64,000 nt of DNA, from the NCBI GenBank assembly GCA_964020055.1, contig OZ026533.1, positions 62,001 through 126,000 on the forward strand, given 5' to 3'. Under the pieces are notes generated by a model. The model ran no database searches and had not been told where the DNA came from. It saw only the letters and a list, made by a program, of their open reading frames with translations. Below are positions 15,651 to 25,305 of the stretch, one piece after another. Position 1 is the stretch's first letter, and each line of letters begins with the position of its first letter. A program made the translations under genes and the position numbers. This DNA is from G964020055 sp964020055. Lineage in GTDB: Bacteria > Pseudomonadota > Alphaproteobacteria > WRAU01 > Hepatincolaceae.

Positions 15651-16748
15651 ATGTATAATATTGCAATTGTAGGTTCAAAAAAACGCGTAACTGTAGAATT
15701 TTTAGAGGTATTAGAAGATAATAACTTTGAAGGCGAGATTCATATAATAGATATTAGTAAATCTATAAAAAATATAATAGAAGATACAGAAATAGATGAC
15801 TTTTTAGATGAAGATAGCTCAAAAAATTATAATGATGAAGCTTTTAATTTCAGATTAAAATTTAAAGATTCTTATTTGCCTGTAAAAAATTTCAAAGATT
15901 TTGATTTTTCACAGGTAGATTTTGTATGTTATTTTGAAGATAAAGAGCATATATCAAAAATAATTGATGCTATTAATAATCTAGATGTAATTTTAATAGA
16001 TAATTCATTATCTTTTTTGAACGATAAAAATATTCCAATAATAATTCCAGAAATTAATAAACATTCCATTGATAAGTATAAGGATATAAAAATAATAACT
16101 AATCCTAGTTCTTGTGTTATCCAAATGTTACAGCCATTATCTTTATTACATAAGGAATTAGTAGTAAAAAGAGTTGTTTGTTCTACATATCAGTCTGTCT
16201 CTGGTGAAGGTAACGATGCTTTAGCAGAACTATTTGAGCAAACTCGTGGTATTTACGCACAACAACCTGTCAATAAAACTAAATCTGTGTTTTCTAAACA
16301 AATAGCTTTTAATGTTATCCCTCATATAGGAAACTTTTTAGATACAGGCTCTACAGAAGAAGAACAGAATTTAAACCTTCAAACCAAACTTATATTGGAT
16401 GAAAACATAAATATAACGTCAACATGTGTTAGAGTACCTGTTTTTATAGGTGATGCAATGAGTTTAAATATAGAGTTTGATATAAACACTACAGAAGAAG
16501 AAATTAGAAATTTATTAAGTAGTTCCGAAGATTTAATTTCGGTTATAGATTACAGAGTAAGTGAAGGTTATGTAACCCCTACAGAAGTTGTAGGGGAAAA
16601 CAAAATTTATGTAAGTCGTATAAGAAAAGATAAGACTCAAAATAATACATTCAATATGTGGATAGTTGCAGATAACTTAAGAAGAGGGGTTTCATTAAAT
16701 ATTATTAATATTATGAATACTATAAATTCAACAAAAAACAATCAATAA
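15651..16748 (+). CDS. Aspartate-semialdehyde dehydrogenase homologue without catalytic residues
   Basis: A 365-aa protein that aligns end to end with Asd, which reduces aspartyl phosphate for the lysine/DAP, threonine and methionine pathways. Framework motifs are kept: IIPEIN, STYQSVSGEG, FNVIPHIG, CVRVPVF, YVSRIR and MWIVADNLRRG. Key sites are not. The NADP loop GATG is GSKK (8-11). The active-site NPNCS is NPSSC (151-155), moving Cys by one. The His of VGHSE is Asp268 in IGDAM. Gln181 and Arg261 remain. The start is the ATG at 15651, since the GTG at 15645 lies inside its AGGTG ribosome site. Position after rplS fits an ancestral asd locus. It is probably not a working Asd. Confidence 0.8.
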   Translation: MYNIAIVGSKKRVTVEFLEVLEDNNFEGEIHIIDISKSIKNIIEDTEIDDFLDEDSSKNYNDEAFNFRLKFKDSYLPVKNFKDFDFSQVDFVCYFEDKEHISKIIDAINNLDVILIDNSLSFLNDKNIPIIIPEINKHSIDKYKDIKIITNPSSCVIQMLQPLSLLHKELVVKRVVCSTYQSVSGEGNDALAELFEQTRGIYAQQPVNKTKSVFSKQIAFNVIPHIGNFLDTGSTEEEQNLNLQTKLILDENINITSTCVRVPVFIGDAMSLNIEFDINTTEEEIRNLLSSSEDLISVIDYRVSEGYVTPTEVVGENKIYVSRIRKDKTQNNTFNMWIVADNLRRGVSLNIINIMNTINSTKNNQ

Positions 16749-16914
16749 TATTGATTATTGCATCTCTTAACGCGCTTTATTCTCTAAGTTCTAATAAGAT
16801 AAACTTAGGTTGTGTAAAAAGCATAAAATGCTATAAAAGAGTATATTCATTGCTTTTTATTCACCAAATAGTAGCATATATAATAACTTAAAACATTTAA
16901 CGAGAGGTATAGCT

Positions 16915-16947
16915 ATGTTAGGATTTTTATTATTATTAATACTATAG
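16915..16947 (+). other. Possible hydrophobic micro-ORF (10 aa)
   Basis: ATG at 16915 opens a ten-codon frame, MLGFLLLLIL then TAG, preceded by GAGAGG at 7 bases spacing and by a TATAAT at 16879-16884. The ribosome site is stronger than for most genes here. It lies alone in the 230-base gap between the asd-like gene and xerC. It may be chance. Confidence 0.2.
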
Positions 16948-16978
16948 TGTATAATTATAACTTTATAACGAAGCAATT

Positions 16979-17974
16979 TTATTTTTTTGCCCTTGGGTGA
17001 AACATGCTTTGTGTTTTTTCTAGCTCATTCATGTCTACTTTTAAATATCTTTCTGTTGCACTTAAAGAACTATGTCCTAAAAGCTCTTGAATTGTTCTTA
17101 AGTTTACTCCAGATTTTAATAAATGGGTAGCAAAGGAATGTCTAAAGGCATGTGGTGTTAGTGTGTTATCTAAATGTAAATGATTTCTTATTTGCTCTAC
17201 AAGTCTTTGGACAACTCGGGCAGATAAGCGTTCTCCTTTTTCCCCAAAAAACAAAGGAATGTTTCTGTTATTTTTAATATTATTTTTAGATTTATATGTT
17301 TCTATAATGTCTAAAGGTATTTTATTTATATACATAAATATATTTTCTAAGACATTATCTAAAATAGGAACTATTCTTTCTTTATTTCCTTTCCCATTTA
17401 CTTTGATTACACTATCATATTTTTTTGGAATATCGTTAATATTTAAGCTCAAAGCCTCATCTATTCGTAATCCACATCCATATATCAAGCTTATAATTGC
17501 TTTATTTCTAAATTTTGTCCATTCTTTTTTGCCTAAAGAAAAAGCTATATCAATAGATTTTATAGAATTTTCAATATTTAAAGATCTTGGTAAAGATTGT
17601 TGTAATTTTTTCATTCTTATAGATTTTATATAAGCATTTGATACAACTTTTTCATTATCTAAATAAATAAAAAAACTTTTCAAAGCAGATAGCTTTCTTG
17701 CAATTGAAATATTGGTTAAATTTTTGTTATGTAGAAAAGATAAATAGCTACGAAAATCATTTTGAGTTATATTATTCAAATCTATAATGTCTACAGATAC
17801 AGCTAAATGATTAGTTGTAAAATCTAAATAATCTTTTATATCTAATATATATGCTTCAACTGTATGTATAGACTTTTTTTGATGGAATAGACAATGTTCT
17901 AAAAACAACAATGTATAGCGCTTTAAACTTGCACTACAGTTGATTTCTGGAATAAATTTATAAATTTTTTGCAT
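16979..17974 (-). CDS. xerC: Tyrosine recombinase XerC
   Basis: A 331-aa site-specific recombinase that resolves chromosome dimers at dif with XerD and FtsK. The N-terminal SAM-like core-binding domain covers about 15-110. The catalytic domain shows all active residues: Arg170 in GCGLRIDEAL, Lys195 in GKGNKER, His275 and Arg278 in HAFRHSFATHL, His301 in LLGHSSLS and Tyr310. The C-terminal HPRAK fits XerC better than XerD. It is transcribed divergently from priA, and xerC-priA-atp proximity is an alphaproteobacterial trait. Confidence 0.9.
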   Translation of the reverse strand: MQKIYKFIPEINCSASLKRYTLLFLEHCLFHQKKSIHTVEAYILDIKDYLDFTTNHLAVSVDIIDLNNITQNDFRSYLSFLHNKNLTNISIARKLSALKSFFIYLDNEKVVSNAYIKSIRMKKLQQSLPRSLNIENSIKSIDIAFSLGKKEWTKFRNKAIISLIYGCGLRIDEALSLNINDIPKKYDSVIKVNGKGNKERIVPILDNVLENIFMYINKIPLDIIETYKSKNNIKNNRNIPLFFGEKGERLSARVVQRLVEQIRNHLHLDNTLTPHAFRHSFATHLLKSGVNLRTIQELLGHSSLSATERYLKVDMNELEKTQSMFHPRAKK

Positions 17975-18062
17975 GTTATTTTACTTATAAAAGTAGTATT
18001 TAATTTGAATATATTATACTATGATTTCTGTGTAGTATAATTATTTGTGTGGAGTTTTGAAA

Positions 18063-20243
18063 TTGTATAAGGAAGGAGATATTGTTTCAATATATTTACA
18101 ACTTAATTTAGCTAATAAATATAGCTATAAAATTCCCTCATTTCTTGAATTATATCCCGGTGACATCGTAAAAATACCTTTTAATAATAAAACTGTTTTT
18201 GGTGTTGTTTTTCAAAAAGAAGAAAAGATAGATTTTGACATAAAAAAGATAAAATATGTAATATCAAAAGTAGAAGATATAGGATCATTGAACGAACAAC
18301 TTATGGAATTTTTAAGATGGTTTTCTGAATATAATATGGCAAATTTTGGTTTAGTACTAAAAATGGCTTTGAATATAACGGGAGATGACTTACTAAAATA
18401 TAGTACCTATTTATCTTTAAATCCCTCTGCTATAAAAAATATAAAAATGACTAAAGCAAGAGAAAAAGTTATTAAAGAATTTTTGCTTGAAGAATTCATT
18501 GAAAAAGACAAAGTTATAACACAAGCTAATGTTAGTGCTTCTGTGATACAAAATTTAATTGATAGCAAAGTACTATCAGTCACAGAAAAAATAAAAATTT
18601 CAAATTTTCAGGAAACATATAATTATACCCCTCTGAGTTTACTGAAAGAGCAAAAACAAGTTGCTAATGATTTATTAAATACATTTTCTTCAAATAAATT
18701 TACCGTAGAAGTTTTACAAGGTGTTCCTGGTTCCGGAAAAACAGAAGTTTATTTTGAATTAGTAAATGAAGCATTAAAACAAAATAAGCAAGTTTTAATT
18801 TTGTTACCAGAAATTGGTCTTACATCACAAATAGTAAATAGATTCAAACAAAGATTTAATATATCACCCTATGTATGGCATTCAGACATTTCTAAAACTA
18901 TAAAAAAAGATACATGGGTTGCAGCAAATAATGGGAATTTAAGAGTAATAATTGGTGCAAGATCTGCTCTTTTTCTAAGTTTCAAAAATTTAGGTTTAAT
19001 AATAGTAGATGAAGAACACGATAGTTCTTATAAACAAGAAGAAGGGATTTTTTATAATGCCAGAGATATGGCTGTAATAAGAGCAAAAATTCATAATATT
19101 CCAATTATACTTGCTTCAGCAACTCCATCTTTAGAAACTGTACATAACATAAAACTTGGTAAATATAAGCATCATTGTCTGGCAACAAGAGCTAATCAGA
19201 TGGCTTTACCAAATATGAATATCATTGATATGAGTGGATTAAAATTAGATAAAAATAAATGTTTATCACCTGATTTAATTAATCAGATGAGAGATGTATT
19301 ATCAAGAAAAGAACAAATATTATTGTTTGTAAACAAAAGAGGTTATTCGTCTGTATTTTGTACATCTTGCAATGAGACTGTGAAATGTAAATATTGTTCA
19401 GTTGGTCTTGTGTATCATAAAATAAAAAATATTTTTATGTGTCATTATTGTGGTTATAAAATAAATTATACATCTGATTGTTCTGAAGAATTATGTAAAA
19501 ATTTAGAAAATACTATTGTTACTTTTGGAGTAGGTATAGAAAAACTATTGGAAGAAGTTCAAGAAATATTTCCAGATAAAAAAACTATAATATTATCATC
19601 AGATACAATGAAAACTTATAAAGATGTAGAAACAATTGTAAATGAGATAAATGATAATAAATACGATATTTTGATAGGAACACAAATTATTTCTAAAGGC
19701 TATAACTTTCCTAATTTAACTTTAGTAGGAATTATAAATGCAAATTTAGATGAAAAATTAGATTTAAAATCTAATGAAAAACTATGGCAAATGTTATATC
19801 AAGTAGCAGGTAGAGCAGGAAGGGTTCAAAAGCCAGGGTCAGTATATATACAAACTTATACCCCAAACAATAGTTTAATAAAATATTTAGTCAATCAAGA
19901 TTATGATGGACTTATAGAGCATGAGTTAGAACAAAGTCAAAAATTTAATAGCCCTCCGTTTTGTAAATATGCTTCTATAATAGTTTCATCCAAAGATGAA
20001 GATTTATTAAAAATATATTGTAAAAAAATGTCTGATAATATTCCACAGGGAGAAAATTTTGAAATAAAAGGTCCTGTAGATTCAATAATTTATATTCTTA
20101 GAAAGACATATAGAGTAAGATTCTTAGTAATTTCTAGCTCATTCAAACAGTTACAACATGTGATTAAATTCTGGCTTAAAAATATAGAAAAACATAATAG
20201 AGTAAAAATTCAGATAGATATAGATCCTCAAAGTTTTTTATAA
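18063..20243 (+). CDS. priA: Primosomal replication restart helicase PriA
   Basis: A 726-aa superfamily-2 helicase that reloads the replisome at stalled forks. The DNA-binding N-domain (1-190) is followed by the helicase core with GVPGSGKTEVY (Walker A), the DEEH box and ASATPSLET. Eight cysteines of the zinc region are present (CTSC, CKYC, CHYC and a CSEELC that is wider than the usual CPxC). The end of the core reads GTQIISKGYNFPNLTLVG and QVAGRAGRV. No ATG fits the N-terminus: TTG at 18063 has GGAG at 8 bases spacing, so I use it. In many alphaproteobacteria the next gene is atpH; here the V-type ATPase operon intervenes. Confidence 0.93.
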   Translation: MYKEGDIVSIYLQLNLANKYSYKIPSFLELYPGDIVKIPFNNKTVFGVVFQKEEKIDFDIKKIKYVISKVEDIGSLNEQLMEFLRWFSEYNMANFGLVLKMALNITGDDLLKYSTYLSLNPSAIKNIKMTKAREKVIKEFLLEEFIEKDKVITQANVSASVIQNLIDSKVLSVTEKIKISNFQETYNYTPLSLLKEQKQVANDLLNTFSSNKFTVEVLQGVPGSGKTEVYFELVNEALKQNKQVLILLPEIGLTSQIVNRFKQRFNISPYVWHSDISKTIKKDTWVAANNGNLRVIIGARSALFLSFKNLGLIIVDEEHDSSYKQEEGIFYNARDMAVIRAKIHNIPIILASATPSLETVHNIKLGKYKHHCLATRANQMALPNMNIIDMSGLKLDKNKCLSPDLINQMRDVLSRKEQILLFVNKRGYSSVFCTSCNETVKCKYCSVGLVYHKIKNIFMCHYCGYKINYTSDCSEELCKNLENTIVTFGVGIEKLLEEVQEIFPDKKTIILSSDTMKTYKDVETIVNEINDNKYDILIGTQIISKGYNFPNLTLVGIINANLDEKLDLKSNEKLWQMLYQVAGRAGRVQKPGSVYIQTYTPNNSLIKYLVNQDYDGLIEHELEQSQKFNSPPFCKYASIIVSSKDEDLLKIYCKKMSDNIPQGENFEIKGPVDSIIYILRKTYRVRFLVISSSFKQLQHVIKFWLKNIEKHNRVKIQIDIDPQSFL

Positions 20244-20362
20244 AATATTATTTATATTAATAATAATAATATATAGTTTTTTTTGAATAAAAATGATAAG
20301 ATGTGTGTAACAGTTAGTTTAGTATATTGTGATATAAAATATACTCAAGTGGAGGACTTGTC

Positions 20363-20977
20363 ATGGAAATACAACTACAAGAGTTAATTTCTAAAATTAA
20401 AGAAGATGGTTTAGAAAGCGCAAATAAAGAAGCTGCAGATATTATTGAAAAAGCCCAAAATCAAGCAAATCAAATCATATCTGATGCTAATGCCAAAGTA
20501 AAACAACTAATGGATGGCATAAAAAAAGAAGAACAATTATCTATTCAACGTTCAGAAAATGCTATAGCAAATGCAGCTAGAGATTTAATTTTAAATATCA
20601 ATTCCACCATTGTTTCTATATTAAGTGGAATATTAGAAAATAACGTTGAAAAAACAATACAAAAAGAAACTTTAATTAGTTTATTACAAAAAGCTATAAC
20701 TTCATTACAAATCAAAGATGATGTGGTAATTGAATTATCGGAAAAAGATAGTACAGATTTAGCAGAAGCAATAAAAAAAGAGTTTGCATCTCAAGTTTCG
20801 CAAGGTATTGAAATCAAACCAACCAAAACAATTTCATCTGGGTTCAAAATTTATGGTAAAACAGATTCTTTATCATATGATTTTACAGGTGAGACTATAG
20901 CTAATCACTTAGGGGCTTATACTAATTCTAAATTAGCAGAAATTATAAAAAAATCTACTAAAACTATACCAGTTTAA
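20363..20977 (+). CDS. atpE: V-type ATPase subunit E
   Basis: A 204-aa peripheral-stalk subunit of a V/A-type ATPase. Residues 1-90 are a charged helix with Ala/Asn/Gln repeats, as in the stalk coiled coil; the C-terminal part (about 95-200) is the globular domain that contacts the A/B hexamer. A perfect GGAGG precedes the ATG. It is first in a seven-gene operon (E, DUF2764, A, B, D, I, K), the order known from chlamydiae, spirochaetes and Bacteroidetes. V-type naming is meant here, not the F-type c subunit also called AtpE. Confidence 0.85.
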   Translation: MEIQLQELISKIKEDGLESANKEAADIIEKAQNQANQIISDANAKVKQLMDGIKKEEQLSIQRSENAIANAARDLILNINSTIVSILSGILENNVEKTIQKETLISLLQKAITSLQIKDDVVIELSEKDSTDLAEAIKKEFASQVSQGIEIKPTKTISSGFKIYGKTDSLSYDFTGETIANHLGAYTNSKLAEIIKKSTKTIPV

Positions 20978-21026
20978 TTGTACTAAGTTTGAAAAATAAT
21001 AGTGCAATAGGATAGTTGAGGATAAA

Positions 21027-21593
21027 ATGTCTAATTTATATTATGTAATAGCAGCGTTACCTGCAATAAATTTTAATGGAGAAAAACCTCCTTTATCTTA
21101 TGAAGAATTCTTATCTTCAATAAAATCTTTTCTTTCTGAAAATCAATACTCAAGAATATCAAAATTTTTACTCAACGAACCTCCAAAAACTTTAGATGGA
21201 TTACATAATTTTGAAAAAGATTTTTGGATATGGGAATTAAGCTTACGCAATGAGTTAGCTATAAAAAGAGCAGAAGCATTAAATTTAAAAGCAGATGCCT
21301 ACATAAACCCAATATTCAATACAGGTATTGCTTCTGAAATTGCTAAAGAAGCTTTTAAAATGAATAATCCTTTAGAAGCAGAAAATTTTATACATCAATC
21401 TCGTTTTAATATATTGGAAACTTTGAAAGGTTTAAAAGCATTTGATTTTGAATCTTTACTTGCTTATGCAATGCAATTACAGATTCTAATTATCAAAAGT
21501 TGTTTTAATTTAGAAACGGGAAAAGAAAACTATCGTAAGAAATACGAACAAATTATGCAAAATGCCAAAACTGTATTAATGGAGAATATCTAA
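21027..21593 (+). CDS. DUF2764 family protein of the V-type ATPase operon
   Basis: A 188-aa soluble, helix-rich protein opening with LYYVIAALPAINFNGEKPP, the start typical of DUF2764 proteins found only in bacterial V-type ATPase operons, between E and A. No separate C/d or F subunit gene is present in this operon. The DUF2764 protein may fill that central-stalk connecting place, as its helical character suggests, but that role is inferred. Its stop overlaps the ATG of the A subunit (TAATG), so translation is coupled. Confidence 0.75.
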   Translation: MSNLYYVIAALPAINFNGEKPPLSYEEFLSSIKSFLSENQYSRISKFLLNEPPKTLDGLHNFEKDFWIWELSLRNELAIKRAEALNLKADAYINPIFNTGIASEIAKEAFKMNNPLEAENFIHQSRFNILETLKGLKAFDFESLLAYAMQLQILIIKSCFNLETGKENYRKKYEQIMQNAKTVLMENI

Positions 21594-23356
21594 TGAATGA
21601 AGGTATAGTAAAAGGAATAAATGGGAACATGGTTACAGTAGAAGTAACAGGTTCTATTCTGCTAAATGAAGTTGGTTATGTTGTGTTAGAAGACGGCTCT
21701 CGTTTAAAAAGCGAGGTTATTAGGATACGTGGTGCAAACTGTCAAATGCAGGTATTTGAAATGACACGTGGAGTTCAACAAGGGAACAAAGTAGAGTTTT
21801 CGGGTGAACTTTTAAGTAGTGAATTAGGCCCTGGTCTTTTAGGTCAAGTTTATGATGGTTTACAAAACCCATTACCTCAATTAGCAGAAAAAGCAGGTCT
21901 TTTTTTAAAAAGAGGTATTTATATAGAGCCATTACCAACAGAAGTAAAATGGAGTTGGAAGCCTATATTAAAAGTAGGTGATACAGTTTCAGCAGGTGAT
22001 GAACTTGGTTGGGTTCCTGAAAATTCTTTTCATCATAAAATTATGCTTCCATTTAATTTTATGGGTGAGTTTAAAATAACTAAAATTAGTGAAGCTGGTG
22101 AATATACAATTCGTCAAACTATAGCAGAAGTTGAAAATTCTAAAGGAGAAAAATTCCCTTTAACTATGAGTTTTAATTGGCCAGTAAAAAAAGCTATTAC
22201 TTGTTATGCAGAAAGGCTAAAACCAGTTGAACCTTTAATAACTCAAATGCGTATAATAGACACCCTATTACCTGTTGCAAAAGGTGGAACATTTTGTACT
22301 CCCGGGCCATTTGGAGCTGGAAAAACAGTATTGCAGCATATGATAAGTAAAAATGCAGAAGTTGATATTGTGATTGTTGCAGCTTGTGGAGAAAGAGCAG
22401 GTGAGGTTGTTGAAACATTAACAGAATTTCCAGAAATTATAGATCCTAGAACTAATAGAAGTTTAATGGAAAGAACAATAATAATTTGTAATACAAGTTC
22501 TATGCCAGTTGCAAGTCGTGAAGCTTCTGTTTACACTGCTGTTACAATGGCGGAATACTATCGTCAAATGGGTTTAAATGTATTGCTATTAGCAGATAGT
22601 ACAAGTCGTTGGGCTCAGGCTATGCGTGAAATGAGTGGTAGATTAGAAGAAATCCCAGGAGATGAAGCGTTTCCTGCATATTTGGAATCAACAATAGCAT
22701 CTTTTTATGAAAGAGCTGGGTTAGTTAAATTAAAAGATGGAACAGTTGCTTCAGTTACAATTGGAGGAGCTGTATCACCTGCAGGTGGTAACTTTGAAGA
22801 ACCAGTAACACAGGCAACACTTAAGGTTGTAGGTTGTTTTTTAGGATTAAGTAGAGAAAGATCAGATGCTCGTAAATATCCTGCTATACATCCAATTGAA
22901 AGCTGGAGCAATTACAAAAGTATCATCAACTCAGATCAAATAATGTTTGTGAAAAGTATATTATTAAAAGGTATAGAAACAGAACAAATGATGAAAGTTG
23001 TTGGTGAAGATGGTATGTCTATTGATGACTTTGTAACTTATTTGAAAAGCAATTATTTTGATACAGTGTACTTACAGCAAAATAGTTTTAATGAAGTCGA
23101 TAATGCATGTATACCAGCAAGACAAAAAGTATCTTTTAATGTGGTTTTTGATATTTTAAGTCGTGAATTTGATTTTACAGATAGGCAAGATGCACGTTCT
23201 TTTTTTGCATCATTAAGCCAAAAATTTATTGATTGGAATTTATCTAAATACCAGTCTACAGAATTTGAACAACTAAAAGGTGATATAAAAGCTTTAGTTG
23301 CAAGCCGTCAAAATGGTAAATTTTTATCTAACAGTGAAAAACTTAGAGAGATGTAG
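21593..23356 (+). CDS. atpA: V-type ATPase catalytic subunit A
   Basis: A 587-aa catalytic subunit that binds and hydrolyses ATP. It has the full V-type plan: N-terminal barrel, the non-homologous bulge at about 115-195 that separates V/A-type A from F1 beta, and the nucleotide domain. The P-loop GPFGAGKT is at 238-245 with the chlamydial/spirochaete spelling, and the catalytic glutamate is Glu267 in ACGERAGE. DSTSRWAQAMREMSGRLEEIPGDE follows, as in active enzymes. Length is normal. All catalytic positions are intact, in contrast to the F1 genes downstream. Symbol here means V-type A. Confidence 0.95.
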   Translation: MNEGIVKGINGNMVTVEVTGSILLNEVGYVVLEDGSRLKSEVIRIRGANCQMQVFEMTRGVQQGNKVEFSGELLSSELGPGLLGQVYDGLQNPLPQLAEKAGLFLKRGIYIEPLPTEVKWSWKPILKVGDTVSAGDELGWVPENSFHHKIMLPFNFMGEFKITKISEAGEYTIRQTIAEVENSKGEKFPLTMSFNWPVKKAITCYAERLKPVEPLITQMRIIDTLLPVAKGGTFCTPGPFGAGKTVLQHMISKNAEVDIVIVAACGERAGEVVETLTEFPEIIDPRTNRSLMERTIIICNTSSMPVASREASVYTAVTMAEYYRQMGLNVLLLADSTSRWAQAMREMSGRLEEIPGDEAFPAYLESTIASFYERAGLVKLKDGTVASVTIGGAVSPAGGNFEEPVTQATLKVVGCFLGLSRERSDARKYPAIHPIESWSNYKSIINSDQIMFVKSILLKGIETEQMMKVVGEDGMSIDDFVTYLKSNYFDTVYLQQNSFNEVDNACIPARQKVSFNVVFDILSREFDFTDRQDARSFFASLSQKFIDWNLSKYQSTEFEQLKGDIKALVASRQNGKFLSNSEKLREM

Positions 23357-23359
23357 AAC

Positions 23360-24661
23360 ATGACTAAAGTTTATAAAAAAATAGAAAATATTGTTGGTAA
23401 TGTTATTACAGTAAAAGCTGATAATATAAGATATGAAGATTTAGCAGAAGTTAATACTCGTTATGGAGTTTCATTAGCACAGGTTATAAAAATAGAAGGT
23501 GATCTTGTTTCACTTCAGGTGTTTGCAGGTGGCCGTGGTGTATCAACTACAGATGAAGTTAGATTTTTAAATCGTCCAATGAAAGTATCTTTTAGTGATA
23601 ACTTATTAGGTCGTATATTTAATGGTAGTGGTAATCCTAGAGATAATGGGCCAAATCTTACAGAAAACATGGTAGAAATAGGTGGGCCATCTTTTAATCC
23701 AGCAAAAAGAATTGTTCCTAAAAGAATGATAAGAACTGGTATACCAATGATAGATTTGTTTAATACCTTAGTTGTTAGTCAAAAACTTCCAATTTTTTCA
23801 TCATCAGGTGAAAAATATAATGAACTTTTAGCTCGTATAGCTATGCAAGCAGAAGTAGACATAATAGTTTTTGGTGGAATGGGTCTTAAAAACGATGATT
23901 ATTTATTATTCAAAGAAACATTAGAAGAAGGTGGAGCATTAAATCGTACAACAATGTTTGTTCATACAGCAAGTGACCCTGTTGTGGAGTGTATAATGGT
24001 GCCAGATATGACTTTATCTGTAGCAGAACAGTTCGCTTTGAAAGGCAAAGATGTTTTAGTTCTTTTAACAGATATGACAAACTTTGCAGATTCAATGAAA
24101 GAAATAGCAATAACTCAAGAGCAAGTTCCAAGTAATCGTGGTTATCCAGGAGATTTATATAGTCAGCTTGCAAGCCGTTACGAAAAAGCAGTAGAAATTG
24201 GTGATGAAAATGGTGGTAGTATAACAATCTTGGCTGTAACAACAATGCCAGGAGATGATGTAACACACCCAGTGCCAGATAACACAGGTTATATAACAGA
24301 AGGACAATTTTACTTAAAAGGTGGTAGAATTGAGCCATTTGGATCATTAAGTAGGCTAAAACAGCAGGTTAATGGAAAAACTCGTAAAGATCATAGAGCC
24401 TTGATGGATAATTTAATAAAATTATATGCATCTTTTAAAGATGCTCAAGAAAAGAAATCTATGGGTTTCAATATGAGTGAATGGGATAATAAATTGCTGA
24501 AATATGGTTCTTTATTTGAAGCAAAAATGATGGATTTAGCTGTTAATATTAGTTTAGAAGAAGCATTAGATGCAGGTTGGAAAATACTTTCTGAATGTTT
24601 CAATAAAGATGAAACAGGAATATCATCAGATTTGATTAAAGAATTTTGGCCTGTTCATTAA
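23360..24661 (+). CDS. atpB: V-type ATPase regulatory subunit B
   Basis: A 433-aa non-catalytic hexamer subunit. It lacks a P-loop, as expected (SSGEKYNELLARIA in its place), and keeps the arginine finger that completes the A-subunit active site: Arg332 in EPFGSLSRLKQ. Other V-type B marks are MIDLFNTLVVSQKLPIF, TDMTNFADSMKEIA and NRGYPGDLYSQLASRYEKA. It follows A by three bases and is certainly co-transcribed. V-type B is meant, not the F-type a subunit. Confidence 0.95.
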   Translation: MTKVYKKIENIVGNVITVKADNIRYEDLAEVNTRYGVSLAQVIKIEGDLVSLQVFAGGRGVSTTDEVRFLNRPMKVSFSDNLLGRIFNGSGNPRDNGPNLTENMVEIGGPSFNPAKRIVPKRMIRTGIPMIDLFNTLVVSQKLPIFSSSGEKYNELLARIAMQAEVDIIVFGGMGLKNDDYLLFKETLEEGGALNRTTMFVHTASDPVVECIMVPDMTLSVAEQFALKGKDVLVLLTDMTNFADSMKEIAITQEQVPSNRGYPGDLYSQLASRYEKAVEIGDENGGSITILAVTTMPGDDVTHPVPDNTGYITEGQFYLKGGRIEPFGSLSRLKQQVNGKTRKDHRALMDNLIKLYASFKDAQEKKSMGFNMSEWDNKLLKYGSLFEAKMMDLAVNISLEEALDAGWKILSECFNKDETGISSDLIKEFWPVH

Positions 24662-24690
24662 AAAACTAGGTAGATTTTATTGGAGGCAAA

Positions 24691-25305
24691 ATGGCTAAAA
24701 TAAAGATGACCAAAAATGAGTGGAAGAATCAAAAAGATGCATTAAAAATGTATAACAGATATCTGCCCACTCTTATTTTGAAAAAACAACAGTTACAATC
24801 AGAAATAAAATTTGCAGAAGATGAATTAAAAAAATCAAAACAAGTTTATGCAGATGTACTGAAGCAGTTCGAAAGTTGGGTTTCTGTTTTTGGTCAAAAT
24901 ATAGAACTTGATCAGCCTTTATTCACTTTAACTAGTTTAGAAATAGAAAAAGGAAACATAGCTGGTGTAGAAATTCCGATTTTAAAAAAAGCTAAATTCG
25001 ATTTTTCTTCTTATGATTTATTCACAACACCTTTATGGGTAGACAAAGCTGTTACATTAATGCAACAAGCTATGGAATTTGACATAAAAACTAAAATAGC
25101 GGAAAAAAAGGTATCTCTTTTACAAAAAGAATTAACTACTACTACACAAAGAGTTAATATTTTTGAGAAAGTAAAAATACCAGAAACCAAAGAAGTAATA
25201 AAAAAAATCTCTATATATCTAGGTGATATGCAAACAGCAGCTGTTGTACGTGGAAAAATTAGTAAAAATAAAACATCTGCTCAAGGGGGGTCAGATGATA
25301 ATTAA
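24691..25305 (+). CDS. atpD: V-type ATPase subunit D
   Basis: A 204-aa central-rotor subunit, the functional equivalent of F1 gamma. The two long helices that form the rotor coiled coil are visible at about 5-60 and 120-180, with family wording near the N-terminus (K-T-nEWk-q-d-l-mynRYLPTLILKK). GGAGG lies just ahead of the ATG. The last 11 bases overlap the start of the I subunit gene, so rotor and stator translation is coupled. Confidence 0.88.
   Translation: MAKIKMTKNEWKNQKDALKMYNRYLPTLILKKQQLQSEIKFAEDELKKSKQVYADVLKQFESWVSVFGQNIELDQPLFTLTSLEIEKGNIAGVEIPILKKAKFDFSSYDLFTTPLWVDKAVTLMQQAMEFDIKTKIAEKKVSLLQKELTTTTQRVNIFEKVKIPETKEVIKKISIYLGDMQTAAVVRGKISKNKTSAQGGSDDN

Noticed and set aside
16979..17974. 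XerC-like gene as an integrase of a mobile island
   Set aside because: All XerC hallmarks are present, and its place by priA is the expected chromosomal one; no attachment-site repeats were seen.
21720..24347. Antisense ORFs inside the V-ATPase A and B genes
   Set aside because: They are Leu-rich shadows of conserved genes with no ribosome sites or family likeness.
25223..25294. Longer N-terminus of V-ATPase subunit I
   Set aside because: It would overlap subunit D by 83 bases; the ATG at 25295 has a strong ribosome site and a normal family start.
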